From assembly GCA_004802705.1 (NCBI GenBank), contig SGPL01000109.1:1-64000 (forward strand): a stretch of 64,000 nt of DNA. Reading direction: 5' to 3'. Position 1 is the first letter of the stretch, and each line of letters opens with the position of its first letter. Both the position numbers and the translations under genes were made by a program. The notes under the pieces were generated by a model. The model was not told the DNA's origin and ran no database searches. It saw nothing but the letters and a program-made list of their open reading frames with translations. This document shows, piece after piece, positions 10,415 through 21,090 of the stretch. Source of the DNA: Bondarzewia mesenterica. Lineage: Eukaryota > Basidiomycota > Agaricomycetes > Russulales > Bondarzewiaceae.

Positions 10415-12497
10415 ATGTTCACCAAGGCCCTTTCCGTAGCTCTCCTGTCCTTGTCCCTCTCTTCGTTCACGGCGCAGGCGCTGCCTCGTAACTTTGGCCA
10501 AAACAATGCCCCTGCTAGCAGCTGTGCCGTTCGTTTTTATGTACACTACTGCGCTGTTCTTGATTTAACAACTTCATTGTGCTCTAGGCTGCGGCCACTG
10601 TGACCATGACTTTGACCGTTTCTGCTGCAGCATCCGCGACCGCATCTGCCGTTTCGGGGAGTGACAATGCAAGCGGTGGTTCAGCCGCCGGCAACTCTGG
10701 TTCCAGCAACTCCGGTTCCAGCAACTCAGGATCCAGCAGCCCAGGATCCAGCAAATCCGGTTCCAGCGCCTCCGGTTCCAGCAACTCCAGTTCCAGCACC
10801 TCCACCTCCAGCGGCTCTAGTTCCAGCAACTCTGGCTCTACGAAGGGATCAAACAACTCGGGTACCGCCAAGGGTTCCATTGGTTCCCCCGCAAATAGTG
10901 GTAGCAGCGGCTCAACTTCAAGCTCCACTATTGTTAGCAGTGCGGCCAGCAGCACTACAGCCAAAGCTGCCAGCACCGGCAAGAGCGTCAGCAGCAGCGC
11001 TGCCGTCAGTGCGAGTATGTCCTTGTATCCTGCGTTCCGCATTCTGCAGTGACTCAATAATTCATATCTCTCCACAGCTGCTAGTGCCAGTTCCATTGCT
11101 AGTGTTACGTCCTCCGCGGCGGCCGCAGCATCTTCTTCAGCCACCAACAATGCTGCATCTAACAGCACTGCATCTAACAGCACTGATTTGCAGAGCTCAT
11201 TGAGTGTGTTACCTGTACTCTTGTCTCACACTTTTGTCGCTGATTTTGTACTCGCAGCCCTTGACAGTTCGGTTATTGCAACGGGCTTTGCGAGCGACGG
11301 TCAGGAGACCCCCACTGCGGGACAGTCCCCATCGCTCACTTCAACCAACAACTTCATCAATTTCTGCGCTACGGTTCCCGGGACGCCCATTACTAACGGT
11401 CAACAAGTCAAGACAGGTATAGTGATTCCCCCTTTCTTTTCTGGACTGGTTTTGATTCATTGTCCTTAGGTTCTTGCAACCCGGTAGGATCTTTAGTTTG
11501 TTTATTTCTTTGAATACGATCTCACCAGTTTGCAGGCGCCCATGGGTGTCATTGCCGCTACAACAAACATGCCCTCCTCCAAGTTTACTTTCCCCACTAA
11601 CTTTGGCACGATTCCCGCGAACCAAGGCTTCACGATACAGATGGCGATCACCAACATCCAGACGGGCACGTTCACCAATGCCCAGGCCAACTACTACTCT
11701 GCGCCTCAGCAGGTCAACGCTCAGGGCAACATCATCGGGCACACGCACGTTGTCGTTCAACAGTTGACATCGTTGGACCAGACGACCCCCGCGGACCCCA
11801 CCGTCTTTGCCTTCTTCAAGGGAATCAATGCGGCTGCAGTTGGTGGCGTGGTCACTGCTGATGTGACTACGGGTCTGCCTGCGGGTGTGTACCGGATGGC
11901 GTCCATCAACTCCGCCGCGAACCACCAGCCCGTACTCGTCGCTGTTGCCCAGCACGGTTCGCTCGACGACATGATTTACGTGCGTGCCATCATTTGCTTA
12001 CTTATCTCCCTCCCGGAGCTTCGAAGCTCCATCTGCTTTTGACGTTGACTGATATCTGATGGTGATCCTGATATATGATGCAGTTCACCGTGTCTGACAG
12101 CGCGAGCAACTCGACCGCGTCTGTATCCGCTAGTTCCTCTGCCGCTTCGACTGCCTCTGCTGCGTCGTCCACTGCTGCTGCATCGTCCACTGCTGCTGCA
12201 TCGTCCTCTGCTGCTGCTTCGTCCGCTGCTGCTGCATCGTCCACTGCTGCTGCGTCGTCCGTTGCTGCTTCATCGTCTGCATCTGCGGCCGGGTCTTCCG
12301 CCTCATCTGCAATCAACTCTTCTGCATCTGCGTCCACAGCATCTGCCGCAACTGACAAGGCCGTCGCCACCTCGAGCGCAGCGTCTGCATCTGCCGCCTC
12401 GACTGACGCGAGTTCCACCGCTGCCGCCGCAGCGACAGCGAGCTCCAAGGCGACGGGTGTCACCAGCAAGCCCATCGGTGTCGCCAAAGCCGCATAA
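10415..12497 (+). CDS. Secreted Ser/Ala-rich protein with conserved basidiomycete core
   Basis: About 565 residues in seven exons: 10415-10528, 10588-11014, 11078-11203, 11258-11416, a 14-base exon 11470-11483, 11536-11979 and 12084-12497. All phases agree. A signal peptide (MFTKALSVALLSLSLSSFTAQA) precedes a Gly/Ser/Asn-rich region built on 15-base DNA repeats. A conserved core follows (NNFINFC, VKTGSCNPAPMGV, MPSSKF, IPANQGFTIQMAI, GHTHVVVQQL, AFFKGIN, LPAGVYRM, NHQPVLVAVAQHGSLDD), then a Ser/Ala tail built on 18-base repeats ending GVAKAA. I recall this core from many basidiomycete secretomes, where it is sometimes mislabelled as a ribosomal protein S17. No enzymatic motif is evident. The low-complexity arms suggest O-mannosylated, wall-associated protein. 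The C-terminus lacks a clear GPI tail. Confidence 0.85.
10699..10833 (+). repeat. 15-base tandem repeat coding Gly-Ser-Ser-x-Ser
   Basis: About nine imperfect copies of a GGTTCCAGCAACTCC-type unit encode GSSNS/GSSxS repeats in the secreted protein. Variation is mostly at synonymous or Ser/Asn/Ala positions. Confidence 0.85.
12165..12272 (+). repeat. 18-base tandem repeat coding Ser-Ser-Thr-Ala-Ala-Ala
   Basis: Six near-identical TCGTCCACTGCTGCTGCA-type units encode SSTAAA blocks in the C-terminal arm of the secreted protein. Such arrays usually vary in copy number between strains. Confidence 0.85.
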
Positions 12498-13310
12498 GTG
12501 TTGACCTTCCCCTCCCCCCCCTCCTGCGCATCTGAAGTTGTTGTTGTCCCAGCATCGTTTTCGTCTCCTGCATTCATTGTACAGCATGCTCGCATGATTG
12601 GCATCTTTTTTCTTTCTAACGTTATTCGCTTCGAGCCGGTCGGCAATGACCACCCCTTCCCTTCTTTCCTTTACTTGCTTCGTATTCCCTTCGGTTTCTC
12701 CATATTCAAAATCGTTCTTCGAGTTCTTCGCTTGACGTGAAGCAACTTTTTATCGGGCGGTGTCGTAAGTATCTTGCTGGAGCGGTCGCATCTGCATACC
12801 TTTCTCATATACATGTCTGATCAAATCGCACTCGGCTCCTTTCATTTAGCTAGTACCGTCGATGACGATGTGTATGTGTGTACGTATTGTGCCGCAGCCC
12901 CTAATTTTAGAGATCGTGGCATTTGGGATTTTGTTCTGTGCGTGGGCTTGAACGGGATCGATTGCGAAGTCTGCACTCCATGGACTGCATGGAGGCTCGG
13001 CGATGCTTCAATTTCCGCGATCAGTGGATTTTGCATGCAGGTCAGAGTCTGTTGATCAAAATCCTTCATGTTTCGTTAAAGCATACATGCAAGGATATAG
13101 CCTAAACAAATGCATACTACATCAGCTGTATAGCGCTGAACATCACACACATCGGGACCTGTATAAAGTAAATCCGCGGTCTGAAATGAAGACAAATGCA
13201 TACTAATTCAGTTATTCAATAGTGATCATAATTGTACAACGGTGCCAATATTTTTGCTTCTGCAGCCACAATGACCTTACGCGTGGTTACCTCCTTACTT
13301 GCAGGAATAT
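12498..13310. other. Intergenic between two 3' ends
   Basis: CT-rich 3' flank of the secreted protein gene followed by AT-rich sequence up to the short-chain dehydrogenase stop codon. No gene, RNA or repeat recognised. Confidence 0.5.
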
Positions 13311-14731
13311 TTAGTAAGATGAAGGGTGAATGAGCAAAGTCTGTAGGAAACCAACGATGAGCTGAGTTATGGGCGAAACTCGAGCAAGTTGAACTTACGC
13401 CTCCGTCGATCAAGACAGTCTCTCCTAGAGATTCCCGTTTAGAGCGGATATCCATTGAGCAAACGAGGTTCACAGAGGAGATAGAACCATACTGACCATT
13501 GATGAACCAATTCGCAATCAGCATAAGCGCCAACGATCCCACATCTTTGTTCGATCCTCCACTTTCCACAGTTGGTATTGCGAATGAGAGTTCCTGGTAT
13601 GCGTGCGATTGCCCGAGTGCGTCCAGTGTCCCAGGTGCAGTCATCTGAGGACCAGCATGCATCAAACAAACAACTGAAAGACTCGCGCGCGGGCTGGAAG
13701 CTTACCTCAGTGATGAATAACCCTGGGCGATCAACCGGATCGTGAGCGCAAAGCAAATCCAACAATTGGATGGTTCAATGGATTATTGCCTACCGGGTGC
13801 AATGCCATTGACCCTTATGCCGAGAGGGAGCAGCTCGTGCGCGAGCGTTGAAGTTGCATGTCCAATGGCAGATTTAGAGTACATGTAGGGGAAAGAAAAT
13901 CCAGCGGTGGCGGGATCCTTCATTTCACGATTAACTCAGATACAGACGGTAGGAGGATCTCCCTGAGGCAGTTACCTTCGTCCATCCATTCATGCTGCTC
14001 GTCATGATTATCTGAGGGACGAACTTCTTCCCAAGCTCGCCATTGCTCTTCCATTTCTCAAGCAACGGAAGAAATGCGAACGTGAGCCAGTAAGGCCCGA
14101 TCGCATTGGTATTGAGAGAATTTTCGAAGTCCTCCTGGTTGACGGAATCAAAATAAGCCTTGACAAACGCGTCCGCGTTGGTTTCCTGAGGCTTCTTGAA
14201 ACTTCCGGCCGCGATACCAGCGTTATTGAAGAGCACGGTGATGTGCTTCTCGCGCCTCGCGATCTCCTCCGCGAGACGCGTTGCCTCGGACTTGCAGCAC
14301 AATCAAAACGAGTGCAACCGCAGACATGCGCGAGCTATGCACTCACCTTGGATCGAACATCTCCTTGAAGACCATGGAGTCTGCCTCTCCCTGGAGTCTT
14401 CTCAGCTACGTCATTGTATGCCTTTGCTATCCTGAGGCGATAACTCAATGAATTCTCGGATCCACTGCTGTTCACGTCCAAAGATCACCTGTCCAGATCC
14501 TCTTGCTTCGGCCCAATGATGTACACAGTCGCACCATTAGCGACCAAGGTCGTACTGATCATTAGACCAATTCCCTGACATTGTGACATTCCGAAAAATT
14601 GGTCAGCTGCGCAGCAAAGCGAAAATCAATTTGGGCAAGCGCACCGTCCCCCCTCCAGTGACAACAGCGACAACTCCGCGCAAGTCAAAGATATTGCTCG
14701 CAGAAAGACGATCGAGGATAGCGTCTGCCAT
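13311..14731 (-). CDS. Short-chain dehydrogenase/reductase (SDR)
   Basis: NAD(P)-dependent oxidoreductase of the classical SDR family, about 308 residues (the usual core is 250-300). Nine exons: 14645-14731, 14489-14574, 14347-14431, 13976-14290, 13794-13917, 13706-13722 (17 bases), 13488-13644, 13399-13424 (26 bases) and 13311-13340. Phases agree at every junction. The cofactor loop VVTGGGTGIG is split by the first intron. NNAGIAAG, the catalytic Ser in IIMTSSMNGW and the YMYSKSA motif (Tyr and Lys, three residues apart) are all present, then VNGIAPG and a VLIDGG ending. The substrate cannot be read from the sequence. In fungi such enzymes are common in secondary or lipid metabolism and detoxification. 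No signal peptide. Confidence 0.9.
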
Positions 14732-14793
14732 GATGCTAGTTCAGAGGTCCACTGAGCTAAGAGGAGGAAACAAGAAAATCTGGAGCCATAAGG

Positions 14794-14800
14794 TTATATA
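14794..14800 (-). promoter_or_regulatory. TATA-like box of the SDR gene
   Basis: TATATAA on the minus strand, about 63 bases before the ATG at 14731, a sensible core promoter distance for a short leader. Confidence 0.4.
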
Positions 14801-15009
14801 GAAGTCGTTGGCAGGCCATGACGTCGATACTATTCACTTGCGCTTCTGTGCGTTCTTTTGTGAAGTGCAGAATGGACGTTCTCACGTACCCACACCGTCC
14901 CGTCTGCTAAACATTGCTGGGTCGATGTCCTCTAGACACGAAGACCATTCGACTAGGCGTATCTGATTCCGGGGCCTTAGGCCATTCTAGTATCAGACAG
15001 TGACGCAAA

Positions 15010-15475
15010 ACGATTGGCCTCGGGTATTCGTTTCTCCACAGGAGTTTGTCTACAGTCACCCAGACATACGTTAGATAACATTTTACTCGAAAACCTAGCC
15101 AGCAGGCCGCAACGGAGGAGACGGGCGGGGCATCGTCGAACGGCCGTCGGAAAAGCGAACGCAAGTCCAAGAGTGACTCCGCGAACTGAGCGGAAGCGCA
15201 AGAGACAGCGTCCGAACCCCGTGGAGCCCGCGGCATTGCGCGACGCGCTCAAGGGCCTGCGCGTGTACATCATCCATTGCTAGTCTCCTTTGCAGACCTC
15301 ACACAGAAGACAATCGTTCTTAATCCATTGCAAGGATGATCTGGAGGGCAAGTACGGTCGCCCTATCCAGCGCGTCGTCGCTGATCAGGTGCGCGAGCTC
15401 GTGGATCCGGGTGAAGGGGCTCGGCGCGGAGATCCTGAGCGTGGAGCAGGGCACCCGTATCGGTAGGCCCATCTC
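15010..15475 (+). pseudogene. Remnant of class II cAMP phosphodiesterase C-terminus
   Basis: Plus-strand fragments read in the order expected for the C-terminal part of fungal low-affinity (class II, Pde1-type) cAMP phosphodiesterases. They are a LQSPRHTLDNILLENLASRP segment, a basic linker (RTERKRKRQRPNP), LRDALKGLRVYIIHC, DDLEGKYGRPIQRVV and VRELVD, then GLGAEILSVEQGTRI in a different frame. A TAG follows IIHC directly, no usable intron removes it, and the last two pieces are frameshifted. The N-terminal metallo-hydrolase half with its HxHxDH motif is absent. It looks like a decayed partial copy rather than a working gene. The assignment is inferred from motif order. Confidence 0.5.
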
Positions 15476-15747
15476 TTGTCGCCACGATCTCGCAGGCATG
15501 CTCACAAAGAGATTTTGCTGCAGTGATTTGAAACTTTGCCTCCACTCTGATTTCCTCGATCCCATATTAACGGATCTTTTGCCGTGCTGGTATATATGGA
15601 CTGTGTATCTTTAATCGTTGTAGCGTTACTACTCGTATTATCATGCTCTGCCTGTGCCTAACTTACTTCCCTCCTCCGCTTGATGTACTGGCTGACTTGC
15701 ACGTAAGGACAATACACGTTTGGGTCGAACTGGCAAAACAAAACAAA
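15476..15747. other. Intergenic, with Pol III terminator-like tract
   Basis: No gene seen. The end next to the tRNA (15734-15748) reads CTTTTGTTTTGTTTTG on the minus strand, providing T4 runs suitable for RNA polymerase III termination. Confidence 0.5.
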
Positions 15748-15848
15748 AGCCCACCGCGAGGGTCGAACTCGCAGCCTTCAGATTTCACTACTCCAATATA
15801 GGAATGTTCATAAAAGTCTGACGCTCTGGCCGATTGAGCTAGGCGGGC
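15748..15848 (-). tRNA. tRNA-Lys (UUU) with intron
   Basis: Minus-strand cloverleaf. The acceptor stem GCCCGCC pairs with GGTGGGC through one G-U pair. The A box/D arm is TAGCTCAATCGG and the T arm CGAGTTCGACCCTCG carries the B box. The anticodon stem TCAGA/TCTGA encloses CTTTTA, giving anticodon UUU. An intron of about 27 bases (starting TGAACATTCC) sits one base 3' of the anticodon, the canonical position for nuclear tRNA introns. A downstream T-rich tract fits Pol III termination. Confidence 0.9.
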
Positions 15849-16212
15849 ATATATCTTTGAAAAAAGAAATATATGTTATGGTACTTTTCACGAAGGGCGG
15901 AAAACTTTGTAGGACAAGGTGATAGTCTCATAAGTAGCAAGACCTCACACGTGTGAGCAGCGGTTTGAGAAAAACTGAACCAAAGTACTTTTTTAAAATT
16001 TCTAGTATATACGGATCACCTGAAGCACTGGCTGCGCAGAAGCCACACGGAGACTAAAGCTGAACCAGCGCTGAGTTGTTCTAAAGAATTTCTCGCCATA
16101 TGCGAAAATTTATTTCATCAGATTCTACAGAACAACAAGTCTTCAAACTTCTGCTCCAATACCTAAAATCGTACACATGCTATTCTTGTTTAGTTTCTAG
16201 TACATTCTACAC
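15849..16212. other. Intergenic between tRNA and malate dehydrogenase
   Basis: AT-rich, no gene recognised. Upstream region of the tRNA and 3' flank of the malate dehydrogenase gene. Confidence 0.5.
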
Positions 16213-17761
16213 CTAAAGCTTTGGCGAGGTGATAAAGGCGACACCCTAAAGACGAGCAATGAGCAGAAATGGGATAACGGGCAAGGATATGAACTCACCT
16301 TCTCGATGTTGGTCGTCAGCTCGGGCACCGCAGCTTGCACAAGACCTTGTTCGAAATCAGTCAATTTCCCAAGCGGGAGAATTCTCGCGACACCCTCGGG
16401 CTACAAGGAAAGTCAGCATCGACGCCACACAGAAGATAAAAAGACTATGGATGACTGGCATCCAGCAAGAGTGTTACTTACCCCGATTTCGATGTTGGTT
16501 GAGAAATAGTCCAGGTCCTTTCCTATCTCTTTCTTCAAAGCATCACCGCCGGAGCTGTCAGCCGCCAAATGAACGTAGCTCGGCGCAATGATGCCCTTCT
16601 CGCCATTGATCGCCTTAAGCACTTTCGTGGCGAATTCAGCACCGGCATAAGCCATCGAGAGTGTCGCAGACCCGGCACCATCTTTTGCCTTCACAACTTC
16701 ATCTCCGCCGAATTGGACGCGCTTAGTGAGAGTCTCCAAATCCGCGGAAGAGAAAGAAGACGGAAGTGGGTGAGAGGATTGCGAAAGAATGGGCACGATC
16801 TGCGATTAATGCAATTAATTACTGCTGTTGATGGGAAGTGCTGCGCCGACGCTCACAGTGACACCGCTATGGCCGCCGACAACGGGGACCGTGACGGAAG
16901 GGGCCTTGGAGAGATCGCCAAGGACCTCAGCGACAAAAGTTGAGGCCCGAACGACATCCAGAGTTGTCACACCAAACAGCCTGTTTCAGTGAATTAAATT
17001 TACTTGATAATCGATAGATATGACTCAGCGTACCTCTTAGGGTCAAACACGCCATGCTTTTTGAAGACCTCGGCGACAATGGGCACAGTCGAGTTGACAG
17101 GGTTAGAAATAACAAGGACAAACGCCTTGGGAGCAGTAGTTGCAATGCCAGTCGCCAAGTCACGGACAATACCAGCATTGATCTGCGAAAAATACTCAGT
17201 AACGAGTCATTCGGATTGAATTACTTAGGCAGCACACCTTGAAAAGATCGTCTCTGAGATAATGGTAATGAAGATATCAGATTAGAAATTCGAAGATCAT
17301 ACTGCGAAACAACCATTACCTGGTCATCTGTAAATAGATGATGTATACAGATCAGCCTGTGCATAACGTGCAAAGTCGTCCTAATAAACTTACACCGGGC
17401 TTGCGAGGGACACCAGCGGGAATGACCACGATATCAGCACCAATGAGCGTCTTCTTAAGACCATCGTCGGGAGGAAGGAACCCTTGGACTTTGGCAGGAG
17501 TGGAGATATGGGACAAGTCGGCAGCAACACCGGGCGTGTTGACGATATCGTACAAGCTGAGCTAACCGTGAAGAACAACCATATATGAGATCCATTCATG
17601 AGCAACGCTGTCAACATTGATCACCTCGGTGACGAGAGGGTTGGCCTTGAGTAGGAGGGCCAAGGGTTGGCCAATTCCACCTGATCGTTGAATCAGTCAA
17701 TGATCTAACCACTCATAACGCTCACATTACCTGCAGCACCGAGAACGACGGCTTTGGGCAT
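16213..17761 (-). CDS. Malate dehydrogenase
   Basis: NAD-dependent malate/oxaloacetate interconversion, 334 residues, the normal family length. It starts [16 protein letters not shown] (the nucleotide-binding loop spans the first intron), with [45 protein letters not shown] and [12 protein letters not shown] holding the catalytic His. Ten exons: 17731-17761, 17625-17680, 17394-17561, 17320-17327 (8 bases), 17238-17253 (16 bases), 17034-17182, 16857-16980, 16482-16799, 16299-16400 and 16213-16245. No mitochondrial presequence, so a cytosolic or peroxisomal form is likely. The last residues are SPKL, where PKL is a weak variant of the PTS1 tripeptide. It shares a 268-base divergent promoter with the PPR-like gene. 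Confidence 0.95.
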
Positions 17762-18029
17762 TCCGTAAAAAAAGATGGGTCGAAGATGAGGGCGAAAAGG
17801 AGGGAGAAGATGGGTTGCTAACAGAAAGAGGAGGCTGGCTATATGACGGAAATCCGCGAGCTCGTATAGCCCGCCTACAGCCGAAAACGGAATAGACAAG
17901 ATCACGTGTTTATCTTTCGGCACATTCGCAAAAGTACGTCTCTTGCGTCCAACGCGTCCATCTACTGTTCTTGACCATCTGCACGACTAGTCACTCCAGT
18001 GATCCTCTCTCCTGCTTGGAACATATGCA
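17762..18029. promoter_or_regulatory. Divergent promoter region
   Basis: The 268 bases between the start codons of malate dehydrogenase (-) and the PPR-like gene (+). Both must have their promoters here. No clear TATA element stands out. Confidence 0.5.
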
Positions 18030-21022
18030 ATGTCCTCTCGAACGTTGCTACCAACAGCTTTGCTGGACTTGACATGGTTGCGCGCTTCAGAGCGCCTTAG
18101 TCCTTCGTGTAGTCAGGTGGGGTCGACACAAGGCAGCATAAAAACACTATGCGCGCACGTCATCCGACGGAAAATGCACCAAGCCGCGCTAGCTTCCGTA
18201 CCGGTTACACCCTCACATATTTCGACAGAATCTATCGCTGTCAGTCAATCTTTGTATGAACGGTATGTAACTCATGCAAACAGATACGCATGTGATTTCA
18301 TGGCCATCTTTATCACAGGAAACGGCGTCGTATTCCGCACACCTCAATTGCAGTACGAGATGACGAGGGCACGATTGATTCCGTGAGCGAACTTGCTCGT
18401 CGGGTTGAGGCATTATCCAATATCACTGTGGAAGAGGTGCGCATTGCTTTGCGAAGCAGTCTTTTCCTTCCTCTGAAACCGATTCAAATTTAAGACTTCC
18501 GCACCGCCGACGCCTCTCGAATTCACAGAAAGTGAATTGCTAGCCTTTTACGAGGATGTCCTAGCATTTCCGCCTGCTGAGCAGGCGCCTATAGAACCGT
18601 CCGAGGCATCTCAGGACGAGAAGGACCGTGCTCTTATCCAGGCTGTCGCCGATCGATACATGAGCGCCACTGCTAATCCACCGCACGTTTTCGATACCGC
18701 ATCCCCTTCATTTTCGAGCATTTTGCAACAACGGAGTCCACGAAACGGCCAAGATTACTCTTTTTTCTTTGATAACCATATTTCGGAGCAGTCTCCGTTA
18801 CCGACGCACCGGAGGATACTCCCCAAAATCCAACAGATTGTTTCTGGACTGGAAGCTGTACGAAAATCTCTGAGGCCTGTAGCGGGAAATTTAGCCCATC
18901 AGACAGCCCATCAGACAGCCCATGTTCCAATATCATTGCTAACGCATGAGGAGTGGAAGGCTTTAGTTCGTGTTTGTGTAAGTAAATGCTTGATTCAGCC
19001 TATGCAAATGTACAGTTAATTGTGTCATACAGCTACGAGAAGGCGACACGGAGTCTGCAGAGGTCTGGCTGGAACTCATGAAGGTAAGCTTGAATTCAAC
19101 GTCCGTGTCTTAATCACGCTTTAACACCCGTTACAGCGATCAGACCTTACTCCGCTCGAGGAGTCGTTCAACGACATCATGAGTATATATGCTACGAAGG
19201 GGGACATTGCTGGGATAGAGAAGTTCATGCGCAAACATATTTCTGGTACGCTTCATACATCTTTCTATTCTCTCTAGTTCTAAATTGACATAATACAGGA
19301 CGACCCACCGACCGCCAACGACACCTCCATGTCAAATCCCACGAAAATTCCGTGCCTGCTGGAACCGTTCCCACCAGCGCGCTTAACCTCTTGCACTACT
19401 ACGAATCACAGTCCTTGCCTGCTCCGATGACGACGTATACCCGGCTCATCATCTCTCTGTTGTCCACCCGCTCTTCTATCGCACAAGCACAAGCCTGGGA
19501 TCTCTTTGCCCACATGCGCTATGTTGCACACCCCCAGCCTGACGCGTTCCTCTACACCGTCATGATTCGCGCTTGTGCATCGTCACCGTTTAGCAAGTCT
19601 GAACCGGAGCGCGCGCTCGATCTGTTCACTGAGATGACTGTGGACCGCCGTTTGCCACCTACAGCGGGAGCGTACGCTGCTGTTATACTGGCGTGTGCAC
19701 GTTCGGGATCTAAAGCGTACGTCAGCGAGGCCTTCAGACTCGCGAAGGAGATGCTGGATGCACATAGAGATGCATCTGGACACTCGGCGTTCCGGCCAGA
19801 TACAAGGACATGTGCTGCGCTACTGGAGGGTGCAAAGCGGATTGGTGATCTTTCGCGTGTGCGTTGGATACTCGCGGAGATGGTAAGAGGGGTGCAGAAG
19901 GAGAGTCGCGAGAGCGAAACACCCGTGGGGGCAGAGATCACTGAAGAGATAATGATGCACGTATTCCATGCATATGCGGCTTATCGGCCTCCATTTAGAC
20001 GGTCCACCGCGCCTTTGGTTCAGCAAATCAAGGCTCGCTCAACAGGGTCCAAGCCAGTACCAGACGAGTCAGGGCCACGCTCATTCTTGTCTAAAAATGC
20101 AGATGCATCAACCACACCGCCGCCACCCTCTAGCCCGGTGGAGGTTCTCGAAGGCCCTAGCTTCAGGCATCTGCCACCACAGACTGCAGCAGAAGTTGTT
20201 CGGGAGGCGGAAGCACTCTTTGTACACATCACTGAAGAGTCCGGCCATCCTCCCCATTCATCTTCCCCCGGCAACTTCGATCTTCCCTTCCACAAGGTCC
20301 GCGTCACACCCCGTCTCGTTAATTCATACCTTTCAGTGTATTACCGCCATACGCCACTTAAATCCAGCCATCAATTGTTCTTGTCGTTATTCTCAGAGCT
20401 AGGGGTGGAACGAAATGCGCATTCTTATGTGGATGCCCTAGAGAGGTGTACATTCACCCGCTCGAGTCATGATAGGGATGTTGCTCACCATTTTGCCGAG
20501 GATGTGTGGAAGGATTGGTGCGTAGTTGAGAACGCTCGTCAGCTACCTGACGGTCGACCGTTGAGCGCACGAATGATTGAGCGCGCACACGCAGCCATGA
20601 TACGCGTTCTCGCTCTGTATGTTGTTCCTGCTTTTCCTTTTCAATTGTCCGTATCACTCAAACTTTCTCCCAGGTCTGACGAGCTCGATCGCGCACTCGA
20701 TTTGCTCCGCGCCTTCGTTACACGTTATCCCCCTGTTGCCATTCGCGAACCACCAACAATACCTGCGATGCGCTCGACACGCACGACCTTGACAGGCGCT
20801 CACCCTCTCGTGCGCCTAACCTCCGCGACAGAAGTCCCAGACGACACCGTACCACCACTCATTGGATACTCAAACTTGGAGCTTCTACATCATCGGCTAG
20901 TCGTTGCTGGCAGAACTGAAGCATTGAACTACGTGAAGTGGGTTTGCAAGGCATATGAAGGCGCTTTGAGGATGCGGCGGGATGCCACCATGCGCGCTGC
21001 GACCGCCGCTGAGGATCGCTAA
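18030..21022 (+). CDS. PPR-like mitochondrial RNA-binding protein
   Basis: About 886 residues in seven exons: 18030-18262, 18319-18436, 18495-18977, 19033-19083, 19137-19245, 19299-20616 and 20674-21022, with all phases consistent. The fifth to last junctions sit in helical-repeat sequence. Repeats of about 35 residues fit pentatricopeptide helices: TYTRLIISLL...AQAWDLFAHMR, DAFLYTVMIRACASS...ALDLFTEMT, TAGAYAAVILACARSGS...FRLAKEMLDA and DTRTCAALLEGAKRIGDLSRVRWILAEMV. The N-terminus is Arg-rich and poor in acidic residues, consistent with a mitochondrial presequence. Such proteins process or translate organelle RNAs. The intron at 20617-20673 is 57 bases without a stop, so it is silent in open-frame scans. 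Specific targets are unknown. Confidence 0.8.
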
Positions 21023-21090
21023 GCTATTGGATTTACGGTCGAGGATGATGTTCGTGATATAGTATGCATATATAATTGTCCACGGAGAAG

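Noticed and set aside
10584..11183. Long antisense Leu/Ala/Glu-rich open frame
   Set aside because: It is the mirror of the Ser-codon repeats in the secreted protein; biased codons keep other frames open.
12002..12646. Antisense Ala/Asp/Glu-rich open frame
   Set aside because: Same artefact, opposite the 18-base repeat array.
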